From: Microbacterium sp. AB
GTDB taxonomy: Bacteria; Actinomycetota; Actinomycetes; Actinomycetales; Microbacteriaceae
Direction: 5' to 3'
DNA length: 64,000 nucleotides
Assembly (NCBI RefSeq): GCF_032878875.1
Contig: NZ_CP118157.1
Location: forward strand, 558,001-622,000
Part shown: positions 46,889 through 55,855 of the stretch, in pieces
Position numbering within the stretch: position 1 is the stretch's first letter
Layout of the letters: each line of letters opens with the position of its first letter
Notes under the pieces: generated by a model
What the model was told of the DNA's origin: nothing
What the model saw: the letters and a program-made list of their open reading frames with translations, nothing else
The model's database searches: none
Position numbers and translations under genes: made by a program

Positions 46889-49659
46889 GCGTTCACCTCG
46901 ATGGATGCGGAGTTCGTGCGGATCTCTGTGGCGCCCGCCGCCGGGAAGCCGGCGTCCGAGAGCACCGACCGTGCGGCGCCGACGTCCCTCGCGGAGGCGA
47001 CGACCGTGAGCGGGGTCACGGGGCCCAGCTCTCTGTCGGCGTCGCGGAGGACGGCGGCGATCTGGTCCGCCGCGGCGGGCGAGACGGTGTCGAGGCCGTC
47101 CAGGACGACGAGGCGGGTGCGCCCCTCGAGCGCCTCGCGGACGACCGTGGCGGGATCGGCCGCGCCATCGAGCAGGGCGACGCCGACGTGCGCTCGCACC
47201 CAGGCGCCGCGCCCCGGCAGCAGGTGCCCCGCGACGCGGAGGCGCCCTCCGTCGGGCGCGAGGCGCGCGGCGATCGCCAGCAGCACCGCTCGAGAGCGGC
47301 GGGGATCGGGGGCGGTCAGGACGTGTGCCTCGCCGGGCTCGACGCGCAGCGAGACGCCGGCGGCGACGGTGCGGCCGCCCTCGGCGATCTCGAGGTCCTC
47401 GGCCGCGACCTGGGCGGTCGAGCGCGGCTCGGGCCAGTCCGCCAGCTCGCGCTCGCGCTCGACGGCCTCGCCCTCGATGTCGAAGTGGGGGAGGATCCGC
47501 TCGAGCCAGGCGGGCATCCACCACGCACGCCTCCCGAGCAGCGTCATCACCGCGGGGACGAGCGTCATCCGCACGAGGAAGGCGTCCACGGCGATGCCGA
47601 CCGCCAGCGCGAGGGCGATGGGCTTGATGTTGATGTCGCCCTCCGGCACGAAGGCGGCGAAGACGGCGAACATGATGATCGCCGCCGCGGTGACGACGCG
47701 GGCGGACGCCGTGAAGCCCGTCCGCACGGCGTCCACCGCGACCCGGTTGGTGGCGCCGAGCCTCCGGGAGGCGTGCACGAACTCCTCGCGCATCCTCGAG
47801 ACGAGGAAGACCTCGTAGTCCATCGCGAGGCCGAACAGGACGCCCATGACGACGATCGGCATGAACGCGATCACCGGGCCCGTGCGCGAGACGTGGAGGA
47901 GGTCGGCCCCCCATCCCCACTCGAACACCGCGGTGACGACGCCGAACGCGGCCAGGACCGAGAGCAGATAGCCCAGCGCCGCCTTGACCGGCACCCAGAT
48001 CGAGCGGAACACGATCATCAGCAGGATGAACGACAGCCCCACGACGAAGATCCCGAACGGCAGCAGCGCGGCTCCGAGCCGATCGGAGATGTCGATCGCG
48101 ACGGCCGTGAAGCCGGTCACCTTCAGGTCGATGCCGTACTCGTCGAGCCACTCGTCGTGGTGCGCGCGCAGCTCGCGCACGAGGTCGCTCGTCGCGGGAT
48201 CGGACGGGCCGGTCTCGGGGACCACCTGCACGATGCCCGTGTCGGCGGTCTCGTTCGGGGCGGCGAGGGCGACCTCCTTGACGCCGTCGATCGCCTCGAC
48301 CTCCGCCTTCAGGTCCTCCATGAGCTGGAGGGGGTCGTCGGAGGTCACGATGGTGCCCGTGAGGATGAGGGGCCCGTTGAACCCCTCGCCGAAGTACTCG
48401 TCGACGAGGTCGTAGCTCTGCCGTGCCTCGCTGTCCGCGGGGAGGGCGCCGGCGTTGGGCAGGGCCAGCGTGAGCTGCCCCGCCGGGATGGCGACGACGC
48501 CGAGACCGAGGACGACGGCGACGGTCGTGACGACCGGATGGCGGGTGACGCCGCGCACCCAGCGGGTCGCGAACCCCGGCTTCGGCGCGGCGGGCTCGCC
48601 GCCGTCGGACCGCTTCGCCCGCTTCGTCCGGCGGGGCCGGCCGGCCGCGCGGTGCTTCACGAACCCGAGCAGGGCCGGCGTGAGGGTGACGGCGATGAGC
48701 ACGGCGATCGCGACGGCCGCGGCCGCGGCGATTCCCATCGTCGTGAGGAACGGGATGCCCGCGAAGCCCAGGCCGATGAGCGCGATGAGCACCGTCACGC
48801 CGGCGAAGAGCACGGCCGAGCCGGCGGTTCCCGTCGCCCGTGCCGCCGACTCCTCCGGATCGACGCCGTCGCGCACCTGATCCTGATGTCGCGCGGCGAT
48901 GAACAGGGCGTAGTCGATGCCGACGGCGAGCCCGAGCATGAGCGCGAGCAGCGGCGTCGTCGCCGAGACGGTCGCGAACTGGGTGGCCGCGAGGATCCCC
49001 AGCATGGAGACCCCCACGCCGATGAGGGCGACGCCGAGCGGGAGCCCGGCGAGCACGAACGAGCGGAACGTGACGATCAGCACGAGCAGCGCGATGATCA
49101 CGCCGAGGGCCTCCGTGAGCGTCACCGTGGGAAGCTCCGTGCCGAAGAGATCGCCCCCGAGCGCGATCCGCGAGCCGTCCGGCAGCAGCTCGCCGAGCTC
49201 GTGCACGGAGTCGGCGAAGCCGTCCTTGACGTCGTCCTCGATCTCCGTGCTGGTGCCGGAGAACTGCGCCTGGACGATCGCGGCCGTGCCGTCGTCCGAG
49301 ATCAGGCCGGAGACGAGCTCGCTGTAGGGGGAGGTCGTGGCCTCGACGCCGGGGAAGTCGGCGAGCTCCTCGACCTTCTCCTCGATGGGCTCGCGGTAGG
49401 CGTCGTCCTCGACGCTCTCGCCGTCGGCGGCGACGACGATGAACTGCGCCGCCGTGCCCGAGACCTGGGGGAAGGTGCGCTCGAGCTGCTCCAGGCCCTC
49501 CTGCGACTCCGTCCCCGGGATGGTGAAGCTGTTGTCGAACCCCTTGCTCAGCCCGAGCGCGCCGCCGGCCGCGATGGCGAGGACGAGCAGCCATGAGCCG
49601 AGCACGCGCCACGGGTGACGGTAGGACCAGCGGCCGAGGGAGTACAGCAGAGTGGACAC
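46885..49659 (-). CDS. MMPL/RND-family transporter with degenerate ABC-like C-terminal domain
   Basis: The 924-residue MMPL exporter has two repeats of one plus five membrane segments. The proton-relay region reads GLAVGIDYALFIAARHQDQ in the first half and GLAMDYEVFLVSRMREEF in the second. Residues about 751-924 form an extra soluble domain resembling an ABC ATPase: SLRVEPGEAHVLTA in the position before Walker A, but APDPRRSRA instead of GxxGxGKS, and VVLDGLD as Walker B. It therefore probably does not hydrolyse ATP. GTG 49659 has GGAGG 8 bases upstream. A longer frame to 49950 would overrun the TetR control region. Confidence 0.88.
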   Translation of the reverse strand: MSTLLYSLGRWSYRHPWRVLGSWLLVLAIAAGGALGLSKGFDNSFTIPGTESQEGLEQLERTFPQVSGTAAQFIVVAADGESVEDDAYREPIEEKVEELADFPGVEATTSPYSELVSGLISDDGTAAIVQAQFSGTSTEIEDDVKDGFADSVHELGELLPDGSRIALGGDLFGTELPTVTLTEALGVIIALLVLIVTFRSFVLAGLPLGVALIGVGVSMLGILAATQFATVSATTPLLALMLGLAVGIDYALFIAARHQDQVRDGVDPEESAARATGTAGSAVLFAGVTVLIALIGLGFAGIPFLTTMGIAAAAAVAIAVLIAVTLTPALLGFVKHRAAGRPRRTKRAKRSDGGEPAAPKPGFATRWVRGVTRHPVVTTVAVVLGLGVVAIPAGQLTLALPNAGALPADSEARQSYDLVDEYFGEGFNGPLILTGTIVTSDDPLQLMEDLKAEVEAIDGVKEVALAAPNETADTGIVQVVPETGPSDPATSDLVRELRAHHDEWLDEYGIDLKVTGFTAVAIDISDRLGAALLPFGIFVVGLSFILLMIVFRSIWVPVKAALGYLLSVLAAFGVVTAVFEWGWGADLLHVSRTGPVIAFMPIVVMGVLFGLAMDYEVFLVSRMREEFVHASRRLGATNRVAVDAVRTGFTASARVVTAAAIIMFAVFAAFVPEGDINIKPIALALAVGIAVDAFLVRMTLVPAVMTLLGRRAWWMPAWLERILPHFDIEGEAVERERELADWPEPRSTAQVAAEDLEIAEGGRTVAAGVSLRVEPGEAHVLTAPDPRRSRAVLLAIAARLAPDGGRLRVAGHLLPGRGAWVRAHVGVALLDGAADPATVVREALEGRTRLVVLDGLDTVSPAAADQIAAVLRDADRELGPVTPLTVVASARDVGAARSVLSDAGFPAAGATEIRTNSASIEVNA

Positions 49660-49700
49660 GTGGGGCGCCTCCGATGCGGGCGGACAAGCCTGGCGAATTC

Positions 49701-49716
49701 GATACAGCGCTGTATC
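49701..49716. promoter_or_regulatory. Palindromic operator 1 for the TetR regulator
   Basis: GATACAGCGCTGTATC is a perfect 16-bp palindrome in the divergent region between the MMPL and TetR genes, the expected position for autoregulation. Confidence 0.7.
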
Positions 49717-49719
49717 CAG

Positions 49720-49736
49720 TACGATTGTGTATCGTA
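49720..49736. promoter_or_regulatory. Palindromic operator 2 or overlapping promoter element
   Basis: TACGAT and ATCGTA form an inverted repeat around TGTGT, starting 3 bases after operator 1. Either half could also serve as a -10 box. Confidence 0.5.
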
Positions 49737-49810
49737 TCCGCGGATGACGCAACAAGGCTGGGATACCGGTGTGAGGTCCGCGGCCGACGGCGGAGCAGTG
49801 AGGAGGCGAC

Positions 49811-50446
49811 GTGACGGACGACCCCCGCGCGAGCACCCGCAGCCGTGAGAACACGCGCGCGCGGCTCCTCGACGCCGCCGCCGAGGTCTTCGCCGAGGTC
49901 GGGCTGGGCGAGGCGTCCGTCGAGCGGATCTGCGAGCGGGCGGGGTTCACCCGCGGCGCCTTCTACTCGAACTTCGCCTCGAAGGACGAGATGTTCCTCC
50001 AGCTCGCGAAGGTCGTCGCGGGCGACCGCGTCGCCGCCGTGCGCGCCCGGGTGGCCGAGATCGACGCCGGGGCCCAGCTGCACCTGGACCTCGCGAACGC
50101 CGCGGCGATCGTCCGCGTGCTCGACGTGATCGACGACGACCGCGTCAGCACCCTCCTCATGCACGAGATCAGCATCCGCGCGATGCGCGACCGCGATCTC
50201 GGCACGGCCTACGCGGCCCAGGAGCAGGAGCTGCTCGGCGAGGTCGTGCAGATCATCGACGAGATCGCCGATGCGAAGGGACTCGTGCTGCGCGTGCCGT
50301 CGGTCGACGCGGCGCGGATCATCCTCGCCGTCTGGGCCGACGTGTCGGCGCGCGCGGCGATCGCCGGCCTCGACGCCGAGGCGATCGCCGAGCAGCGCAG
50401 CGTCGAGGTGGGCCGCGTCGTGCAGCTCGTCATCGAGAAGGGCTGA
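49811..50446 (+). CDS. TetR-family transcriptional regulator
   Basis: The 211-residue repressor has an N-terminal TetR helix-turn-helix (RLLDAAAEVFAEVGLGEASVERICERAGFTRGAFYSNFASKDEMF, about 17-60) and a variable ligand domain. It is divergent from the MMPL-YhgE operon, with two palindromes between, so it most likely represses that export operon and itself. It starts with GTG 49811. The ligand is unknown. Confidence 0.92.
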   Translation: MTDDPRASTRSRENTRARLLDAAAEVFAEVGLGEASVERICERAGFTRGAFYSNFASKDEMFLQLAKVVAGDRVAAVRARVAEIDAGAQLHLDLANAAAIVRVLDVIDDDRVSTLLMHEISIRAMRDRDLGTAYAAQEQELLGEVVQIIDEIADAKGLVLRVPSVDAARIILAVWADVSARAAIAGLDAEAIAEQRSVEVGRVVQLVIEKG

Positions 50447-50455
50447 GCGCGTCCC

Positions 50456-51451
50456 TCACCCGCGGGCCCCGAGCGCCGCGTGGCAGCGCGCGATCCTCTC
50501 GCGCCACCACTCCTCGCGCTCGGGGGCGGCGCGGTGCTCGGCGAGCAGCTCGGGCCGCGGATCCACGCGGCCGACCGGGATGGCGCCGCCCTTCGCGACG
50601 AGCGGAGGCTCGGCGACGTCGGCGGCGAGGAGCGCGGCGGTCCCCAGCCCGCAGTCGTAGTCGAGCGCGGGGAGCGCCGCCGCGAGCGCTGCCCCCTGCG
50701 CGAGCCCCACGGAGGTGTCGAGGGCGCTGGAGACGACGGCCGGCAGCCCCGCAGCGGCGACGATGTCGAGTGCCCGGCGCACGCCGCCGAGCGGCTGTGC
50801 CTTGACGACGAGGATGTCGGCGGCCTCCGCGCGGGCCACGAGCAGGGGATCGGAGGCCCTGCGGACGCTCTCGTCGGCGGCGATCGGGATGTCCCAGTCG
50901 CGCAGCCGCCGGCGGAGCTCGGCGAGCTCGTCCACCGAGGCGCACGGCTGCTCGGCGTACTCGAGGTCGAACTCCGAGAGGGCGTGGAGCGCCCGCTCGG
51001 CCTCGTCGACGTTCCACCCGGCGTTCGCATCGACGCGGACGCGCGCCTCCGGTCCTGCCGCCTCGCGCACGGCGCGCACCCGGGCGATGTCGTCCGCGAG
51101 GCCCTGGCCGCGTTCGGCGACCTTGACCTTGACCGTGCGGCATCCGTCGAAGCGGGCGAGCACCTCCGCGACGCGGCCGGCGGCGACGGCGGGCATCGTC
51201 GCGTTGACCGGGACGGATGCGCGGTGCGGGGGCGGCTGCGGGCTCCAGGCGAAGTCGACGGCGGCCGCGAGCCACGTCGCCGCCTCCGCGTCGTCGTACT
51301 CCGGGAACGGCGAGAACTCGGCCCATCCCTCCGGCCCCTCGACGAGGGCGGCCTCACGGCGGTCGATGCCGCGGAAGCGCGTCCCCATCGGCAGCGAGAC
51401 GACGCGCACGGTGTCGAGGATCTCGGCGAGCGGGGGCAGCGGGGCGGTCAT
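50456..51451 (-). CDS. menC: o-Succinylbenzoate synthase
   Basis: The 331-residue enolase-superfamily enzyme dehydrates SHCHC in menaquinone synthesis. VKVKVAERG holds the catalytic KxK, RVDANAGW the first metal Asp, EYAEQP the Glu, AADESVR the Asp, and ILVVKAQPLGG the second Lys. ATG 51451 is preceded by CAGGAT 6 bases upstream. It is convergent with the TetR gene and divergent from the other men genes. Confidence 0.94.
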   Translation of the reverse strand: MTAPLPPLAEILDTVRVVSLPMGTRFRGIDRREAALVEGPEGWAEFSPFPEYDDAEAATWLAAAVDFAWSPQPPPHRASVPVNATMPAVAAGRVAEVLARFDGCRTVKVKVAERGQGLADDIARVRAVREAAGPEARVRVDANAGWNVDEAERALHALSEFDLEYAEQPCASVDELAELRRRLRDWDIPIAADESVRRASDPLLVARAEAADILVVKAQPLGGVRRALDIVAAAGLPAVVSSALDTSVGLAQGAALAAALPALDYDCGLGTAALLAADVAEPPLVAKGGAIPVGRVDPRPELLAEHRAAPEREEWWRERIARCHAALGARG

Positions 51452-51491
51452 GACTCCATCCTGCCCCCTGCCGCGGGCTTCCCCGCGATCC

Positions 51492-51497
51492 TATGCT
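51492..51497 (+). promoter_or_regulatory. -10 box TATGCT of the LLM oxidoreductase gene
   Basis: The box ends 6 bases before ATG 51504. Confidence 0.5.
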
Positions 51498-51503
51498 GGC
51501 GCC

Positions 51504-52301
51504 ATGCCTCTTCTCGACACCCCGGTCCGGCTCGGCGTGCAGCTCGCGCCGCAGCACTCGACCTACGCCGCGATCCACGACGCCGTCGGCCGCCTGGAAG
51601 ACCTCGGCGTCGACGTCCTCTTCAACTGGGACCACTTCTTCCCGCTGTCGGGGGACCCCGACGGCACGCACTTCGAGGCCTGGACCATGCTCGCCGCGTG
51701 GGCCGAGCAGACGGAGCGCGTCGAGTTCGGATGCCTCGTGAACTGCAACTCGTACCGCAACGCCGACCTCCAGGCCGACATGGCCCGCACCGTCGACCAC
51801 ATCTCGGCGAAGGGCGGCGACACGGGCCGCTTCATCTTCGGCACGGGTTCGGGCTGGGCCGAACGCGACTACGACGAGTACGGCTACGCGTTCGGCACGC
51901 CGGGGTCCCGGCTGGACGATCTCGCCGAGGGGCTGCGGCGCGTCGAGGCCCGCTGGGACGTGCTGAACCCCGCGCCGACACGGCGCGTCCCCGTCCTCAT
52001 CGGCGGCAAGGGCGAGCAGAAGACGCTCCGCCTCGTGGCCCGTCACGCCGACATCTGGCACAGCTTCGTCACGGGGGAGGAGCTCACGCGAAAGCTCGAC
52101 GTCCTGGCCCGCTGGGGCGAGAAGGAGGAGCGCGACCTGTCGGGGCTCGTCGTCTCGAACGAGCTCAGGGAACGCGACGAGGCCGAGGCCGACGCCCTCT
52201 ACGACGCGGGCGTGCGCCTGTTCACCCTCGGGATATCCGGACCCGAGCTCGACTTCGACGTCGTGCGCCGCTGGCTCGACTGGCGCGACGCGAAGAACTG
52301 A
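51504..52301 (+). CDS. LLM-class F420-dependent oxidoreductase
   Basis: The 265-residue luciferase-like protein contains DVLFNWDHFFPL, FGCLVNCNSYRNADLQADMART and RFIFGTGSGWAERDYDEYG, matching a small LLM F420-dependent subfamily common in actinobacteria. Although it sits between menC and menB, no menaquinone step requires it. It may be a passenger. Substrate is unknown. Confidence 0.86.
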   Translation: MPLLDTPVRLGVQLAPQHSTYAAIHDAVGRLEDLGVDVLFNWDHFFPLSGDPDGTHFEAWTMLAAWAEQTERVEFGCLVNCNSYRNADLQADMARTVDHISAKGGDTGRFIFGTGSGWAERDYDEYGYAFGTPGSRLDDLAEGLRRVEARWDVLNPAPTRRVPVLIGGKGEQKTLRLVARHADIWHSFVTGEELTRKLDVLARWGEKEERDLSGLVVSNELRERDEAEADALYDAGVRLFTLGISGPELDFDVVRRWLDWRDAKN

Positions 52302-52345
52302 CCCTGCGTCCCGCCGTCCGCTCCCGGCCGGGCGGGAGGCGGGAA

Positions 52346-52351
52346 TAGGGT
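52346..52351 (+). promoter_or_regulatory. -10 box TAGGGT of menB
   Basis: The box ends 7 bases before GTG 52359. The alternative GTG at 52350 overlaps the box. Confidence 0.5.
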
Positions 52352-52358
52352 GGACGGC

Positions 52359-53270
52359 GTGAGCGACGCCTTCGTATCCGACCTGTTCGACCCGGCCGAG
52401 TGGGACGCCGCGCCCCGCGCGGACGCCTACCGCGACATCACGGCGCACGTGTCGAAGGACGGCCGGATCGCGCGCATCGCGTTCGACCGGCCGGAGGTGC
52501 GCAACGCCTTCCGCCCGGCGACCGTCGACGAGCTCTACCGGGCGCTCGACATCGCGCGCACGGACCCGCGGATCGGCGTCGTCCTGCTCACGGGAAACGG
52601 CCCGAGCCCCCGGGACGGCGGCTGGGCGTTCTGCTCGGGCGGCGATCAGCGCATCCGCGGACGCGACGGATACAAGTACTCGGAGGACGAGGGCGCCGTC
52701 ACCGACTCCGCACGCGCGGGACGCCTGCACATCCTCGAGGTGCAGCGGCTCATCCGCTTCATGCCGAAGGTCGTCATCGCCGTCGTGCCCGGATGGGCGG
52801 CGGGAGGCGGGCACTCGCTGAACGTCGTGTGCGACCTCTCGATCGCGTCGGAGGAGCACGCGAGGTTCAAGCAGACCGACGCCGACGTCGGCTCGTTCGA
52901 CGCGGGCTACGGGTCGGCGTACTTCGCCCGGCAGATCGGACAGAAGTTCGCGCGCGAGATCTTCTTCCTCGCCGAGACGTACTCCGCGCGGCGGGCGTAC
53001 GAGCTGGGCGCCGTCAACCGCGTCGTGCCGCATGCCGAGCTGGAGCGCGAGGCGATCTCGATGGCGCGGACCGTCCTCGGCAAGTCGCCCACGGCCATCC
53101 GCATGCTGAAGTACGCCTTCAACGCCGTCGACGACGGCCTCGTCGGCCAGCAGCTCTTCGCGGGCGAGGCGACGCGCCTCGCCTACGGCACCGACGAGGC
53201 CGTCGAGGGCCGGGACTCGTTCCTCGAGAAGCGCGCGCCGGACTGGTCGCCCTATCCCTGGCACTTCTGA
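52359..53270 (+). CDS. menB: 1,4-Dihydroxy-2-naphthoyl-CoA synthase
   Basis: The 303-residue crotonase-fold enzyme closes the naphthoate ring. Motifs are FCSGGDQRIRGRDGYKY, the oxyanion loop GWAAGGGHSLNVVCDL, and VGSFDAGYGSAYFARQIGQKFAREIFFL with the catalytic Asp. It ends in DWSPYPWHF, the usual MenB terminus. GTG 52359 agrees with the -10 spacing. Confidence 0.96.
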   Translation: MSDAFVSDLFDPAEWDAAPRADAYRDITAHVSKDGRIARIAFDRPEVRNAFRPATVDELYRALDIARTDPRIGVVLLTGNGPSPRDGGWAFCSGGDQRIRGRDGYKYSEDEGAVTDSARAGRLHILEVQRLIRFMPKVVIAVVPGWAAGGGHSLNVVCDLSIASEEHARFKQTDADVGSFDAGYGSAYFARQIGQKFAREIFFLAETYSARRAYELGAVNRVVPHAELEREAISMARTVLGKSPTAIRMLKYAFNAVDDGLVGQQLFAGEATRLAYGTDEAVEGRDSFLEKRAPDWSPYPWHF

Positions 53271-53313
53271 GACCCGGGCGTCGGCGGATGACCGAGTGTC
53301 GGGGACGGCGGGG

Positions 53314-54456
53314 ATGAGGCTCGAGCGGCTGACGGGCGACGACCCCCGCGACCTGCTGCGGGCGCTGCGGGCGGCGCTCGGCGCGGGGCCCGCGATCGCG
53401 CTCGGTGCGCCGCCCCGGGGCGCGCTGCCGGACGAGGTCCCCGCCGGGACGGCCGTCGTCTTGACCACCTCGGGGTCGACGGGCGTGCCCAAGAGCGTCG
53501 TCCTGTCGCGGCATGCCCTCACGTCCAGCGCGCTCGCCACGGCGGCGCGCATCGGAGCGGGACGATGGCTCCTGCCCCTCACGGCGTCGTACGTCGCCGG
53601 CGTGCAGGTGCTCGTGCGCGGGCTCGTCCAGGGCGAGGAGCCCGCGATCCTCTCCGGTCGCTTCTCCGCGCAGGCCTTCGTTCATGTCGCCAGCGGAATG
53701 CACTCGTCCCGCCATGGCATACGTGTGCCGACATACACCTCGCTCGTCCCCGCGCAGCTGCAGACCCTCGTCGGCGCGGCCGAGCACGATCCGGACGTGA
53801 GTCGGGCGCTGGCGTCGTTCGAGACGATCCTCGTGGGGGGCCAGGCGCTGCCCGCCGCGCTGCGCGAGCGCGCCGGCGCCCTCGGGGCCCGCATCGTGCG
53901 CACCTACGGCTCGACCGAGACGAGCGGCGGGTGCGTCTACGACGGCGTGCCGCTGGACGGCGTGCGCGTGGCCGCCGTCGACGGCGAGCTGCGGATCGCC
54001 GGGCCGACGCTCGCCGAGGGGTATCTGGGGGACCCCGAGCGGACGGCCGAGGTCTTCGCGACGGATGCCGACGGGGTGCGCTGGTACCGCACGGGGGACG
54101 TCGGAACCGTCGCGGACGGCGTCGTGTCCGTCACGGGGCGCGTCGACAACGTCGTCGTCTCGGGCGGAGTGAACGTCTCGCTCGACCGCGTCGAACGCGT
54201 CGTGCGGGAGCTGCCGGGACTGGAGGACGCCGTCGTCGTGGGCGCTCCCGACGATCGCTGGGGCGAGACGCCCGTCGTCGTCGCGGCACGCGCCTCCGTC
54301 GCCGAGGAGGAGACCGCGCTCGCCGCTGCTCGCACCGCCGCGGAGGCCGCGATCGGGAAGCCGGCGCGGCCGTCCCGCCTGGTGCTCGTCGACACGCTCC
54401 CGCGCCTGGCCTCCGGCAAGCCCGACCGCCGCGCCATCCGTGCCCTCGTCGGCTGA
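53314..54456 (+). CDS. menE: o-Succinylbenzoate-CoA ligase
   Basis: This short acyl-CoA synthetase has 380 residues. The AMP-binding P-loop TTSGSTGVPKSVVLS, the adenylate motif RTYGSTETSGGCVYDG, the WYRTGDVG hinge region, and the C-terminal catalytic Lys in ASGKPDRRA are all present. It activates o-succinylbenzoate for MenB. I use ATG 53314; a GTG at 53296 is possible. It lies directly after menB. Confidence 0.93.
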   Translation: MRLERLTGDDPRDLLRALRAALGAGPAIALGAPPRGALPDEVPAGTAVVLTTSGSTGVPKSVVLSRHALTSSALATAARIGAGRWLLPLTASYVAGVQVLVRGLVQGEEPAILSGRFSAQAFVHVASGMHSSRHGIRVPTYTSLVPAQLQTLVGAAEHDPDVSRALASFETILVGGQALPAALRERAGALGARIVRTYGSTETSGGCVYDGVPLDGVRVAAVDGELRIAGPTLAEGYLGDPERTAEVFATDADGVRWYRTGDVGTVADGVVSVTGRVDNVVVSGGVNVSLDRVERVVRELPGLEDAVVVGAPDDRWGETPVVVAARASVAEEETALAAARTAAEAAIGKPARPSRLVLVDTLPRLASGKPDRRAIRALVG

Positions 54457-54508
54457 CGCCCGGCGCCGTCCGCCCCGCTCTCGAAGGCGGCGCATAGCCG
54501 TTCGGGCC

Positions 54509-54514
54509 TAGGAT
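54509..54514 (+). promoter_or_regulatory. -10 box TAGGAT of menA
   Basis: The box ends 8 bases before GTG 54523. Confidence 0.45.
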
Positions 54515-54522
54515 CGGAAGCC

Positions 54523-55476
54523 GTGGCACAGGCGAAGAACCGCAAGAGGCAGATCAGCGGCAACCCGGCGAGGCGCGGCTCCGTCACGGCGCCCCCGCCG
54601 AAGCCCGTCACGCTCGGCGACTGGATCGGCGCCGCACGGCTGCGGACCCTGCCGCTCGCGATCACGCCGGTCCTCATCGGCACGGGGGCGGCCGTGCTCG
54701 TCGGCGACCTCTTCCACTGGGTCATCGCGCTCGCGTGCCTCGCGGTGTCGGTGTCGCTGCAGATCGGCGTGAACTTCGCCAACGACTACTCGGACGGCGT
54801 GCGGGGCACCGACGACCACCGCGTCGGACCCGCCCGGCTCACCGCGTCGAGGCGCGTGAAGCCCAAGACGGTCCTCGCCGTCGCGTTCGTCTTCTTCGGT
54901 CTCGCCGGTCTCGCCGGTCTCGCCATCGTCGTCCGCACCCAGCAGTGGTGGATGCTCGCCGTCGGGGCCGTCTGCATCGTCGCGGCGTGGTTCTACACCG
55001 GCGGCAGGCGGCCGTACGGCTACAACGCCCTCGGCGAGGTCTTCGTCTTCGTCTTCTTCGGGCTCGTCGCGACGCTCGGCACGACGTGGGTGCAGGCGCA
55101 CGCCCTGCCGCAGGAGGCGTGGTTCGGCGCCGTCGCTGCCGGCCTGTTCGCCTGCGCCGTCCTGCTCGCGAACAACCTGCGCGACATCGACCAGGACCGG
55201 GTCGCGGGAAAGCGCACGCTGACGGTGCTCATCGGCGGCCGTGCGACGCAGGCCGTCTACACGTCGCTCGTCGTGCTGGCGCTCGCGATCGGGGCCTACC
55301 TCGCGTTCTTCTATCCCATCGCGTGGCTCACCCTGCTCGTGCTGCTGGCCGCGGGCCCCGCGATCGTCATCGTCTGGTCTTACCGGACCGCGCGAGAGCT
55401 CGTCCTCGTGCTGCAGCTGACGTCCCTCTCGTCCGTCGCCTACGGCGCCGTCCTCGCCTGGGCGTTCGTCGGCTGA
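54523..55476 (+). CDS. menA: 1,4-Dihydroxy-2-naphthoate polyprenyltransferase
   Basis: The 317-residue UbiA-family membrane enzyme attaches the prenyl tail to DHNA. The two Asp-rich motifs are NFANDYSDGVRGTDD and NNLRDIDQDRVAGKRT, with about eight membrane segments. A basic, soluble N-terminus of about 30 residues precedes the domain. GTG is the start codon. Confidence 0.95.
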   Translation: MAQAKNRKRQISGNPARRGSVTAPPPKPVTLGDWIGAARLRTLPLAITPVLIGTGAAVLVGDLFHWVIALACLAVSVSLQIGVNFANDYSDGVRGTDDHRVGPARLTASRRVKPKTVLAVAFVFFGLAGLAGLAIVVRTQQWWMLAVGAVCIVAAWFYTGGRRPYGYNALGEVFVFVFFGLVATLGTTWVQAHALPQEAWFGAVAAGLFACAVLLANNLRDIDQDRVAGKRTLTVLIGGRATQAVYTSLVVLALAIGAYLAFFYPIAWLTLLVLLAAGPAIVIVWSYRTARELVLVLQLTSLSSVAYGAVLAWAFVG

Positions 55477-55491
55477 GATCCCTCCGGCGGC

Positions 55492-55776
55492 TCAGCGCTC
55501 GTCGTCGACGGCGGCGTCCTCGGCCTCGGCGTCGAGCTCGCGACCGGTCTTGCGCTGCTCCTGCTTCTCCTGGCTGCGCGTGTACAGGCTCGTCGAGACA
55601 TCGTCGAGGGGCCTCCGCAGCAGCAGGATCGACAGGCTCAGGCCGATGAGCGCGGCGAAGATGGCCGCGAGCCACCACAGGTCCTGGAACACGGGGAAGA
55701 TCATCATGACGCCGAAGGGCACCAGGAAGGCCAGCAGGCGCAGCACGGAGTAGACGACGACAGAGCGGATCCTCAC
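55492..55776 (-). CDS. DUF4229-like small membrane protein
   Basis: The 94-residue protein has two membrane segments (about 9-28 and 33-52), then a charged cytoplasmic tail with LDDVSTSLYTRSQEKQEQRKTGRELD. This is the typical DUF4229 pattern of actinobacteria, often next to menA. Function unknown. GTG 55776 follows TAGGAT by 6 bases. Confidence 0.8.
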   Translation of the reverse strand: MRIRSVVVYSVLRLLAFLVPFGVMMIFPVFQDLWWLAAIFAALIGLSLSILLLRRPLDDVSTSLYTRSQEKQEQRKTGRELDAEAEDAAVDDER

Positions 55777-55782
55777 GCAGCC

Positions 55783-55788
55783 ATCCTA
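55783..55788 (-). promoter_or_regulatory. -10 box TAGGAT of the DUF4229 gene
   Basis: The box ends 6 bases before GTG 55776. Confidence 0.5.
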
Positions 55789-55843
55789 GGGACGGTCGTC
55801 TGGGGGTTCCCGGGACACGGAGGCTTCGCCAAGCTCCCCCGCC

Positions 55844-55849
55844 TAGAAT
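55844..55849 (+). promoter_or_regulatory. -10 box TAGAAT of the PLDc_N gene
   Basis: The box ends 6 bases before ATG 55856. This gene and menD could share the transcript. Confidence 0.5.
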
Positions 55850-55855
55850 GGCCCG

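Noticed and set aside
42332..47818. Very long plus-strand open frame across fruA and the convergent genes
   Set aside because: No start signal, no domain, and it runs antisense through two well-supported genes and a perfect terminator.
46889..50164. Upstream extension of the YhgE frame across the MMPL gene (1952 codons in all)
   Set aside because: The true protein starts at ATG 46888. The rest is low-complexity Arg/Gly/Ala translation antisense in phase to MMPL and TetR sequences with no domains.
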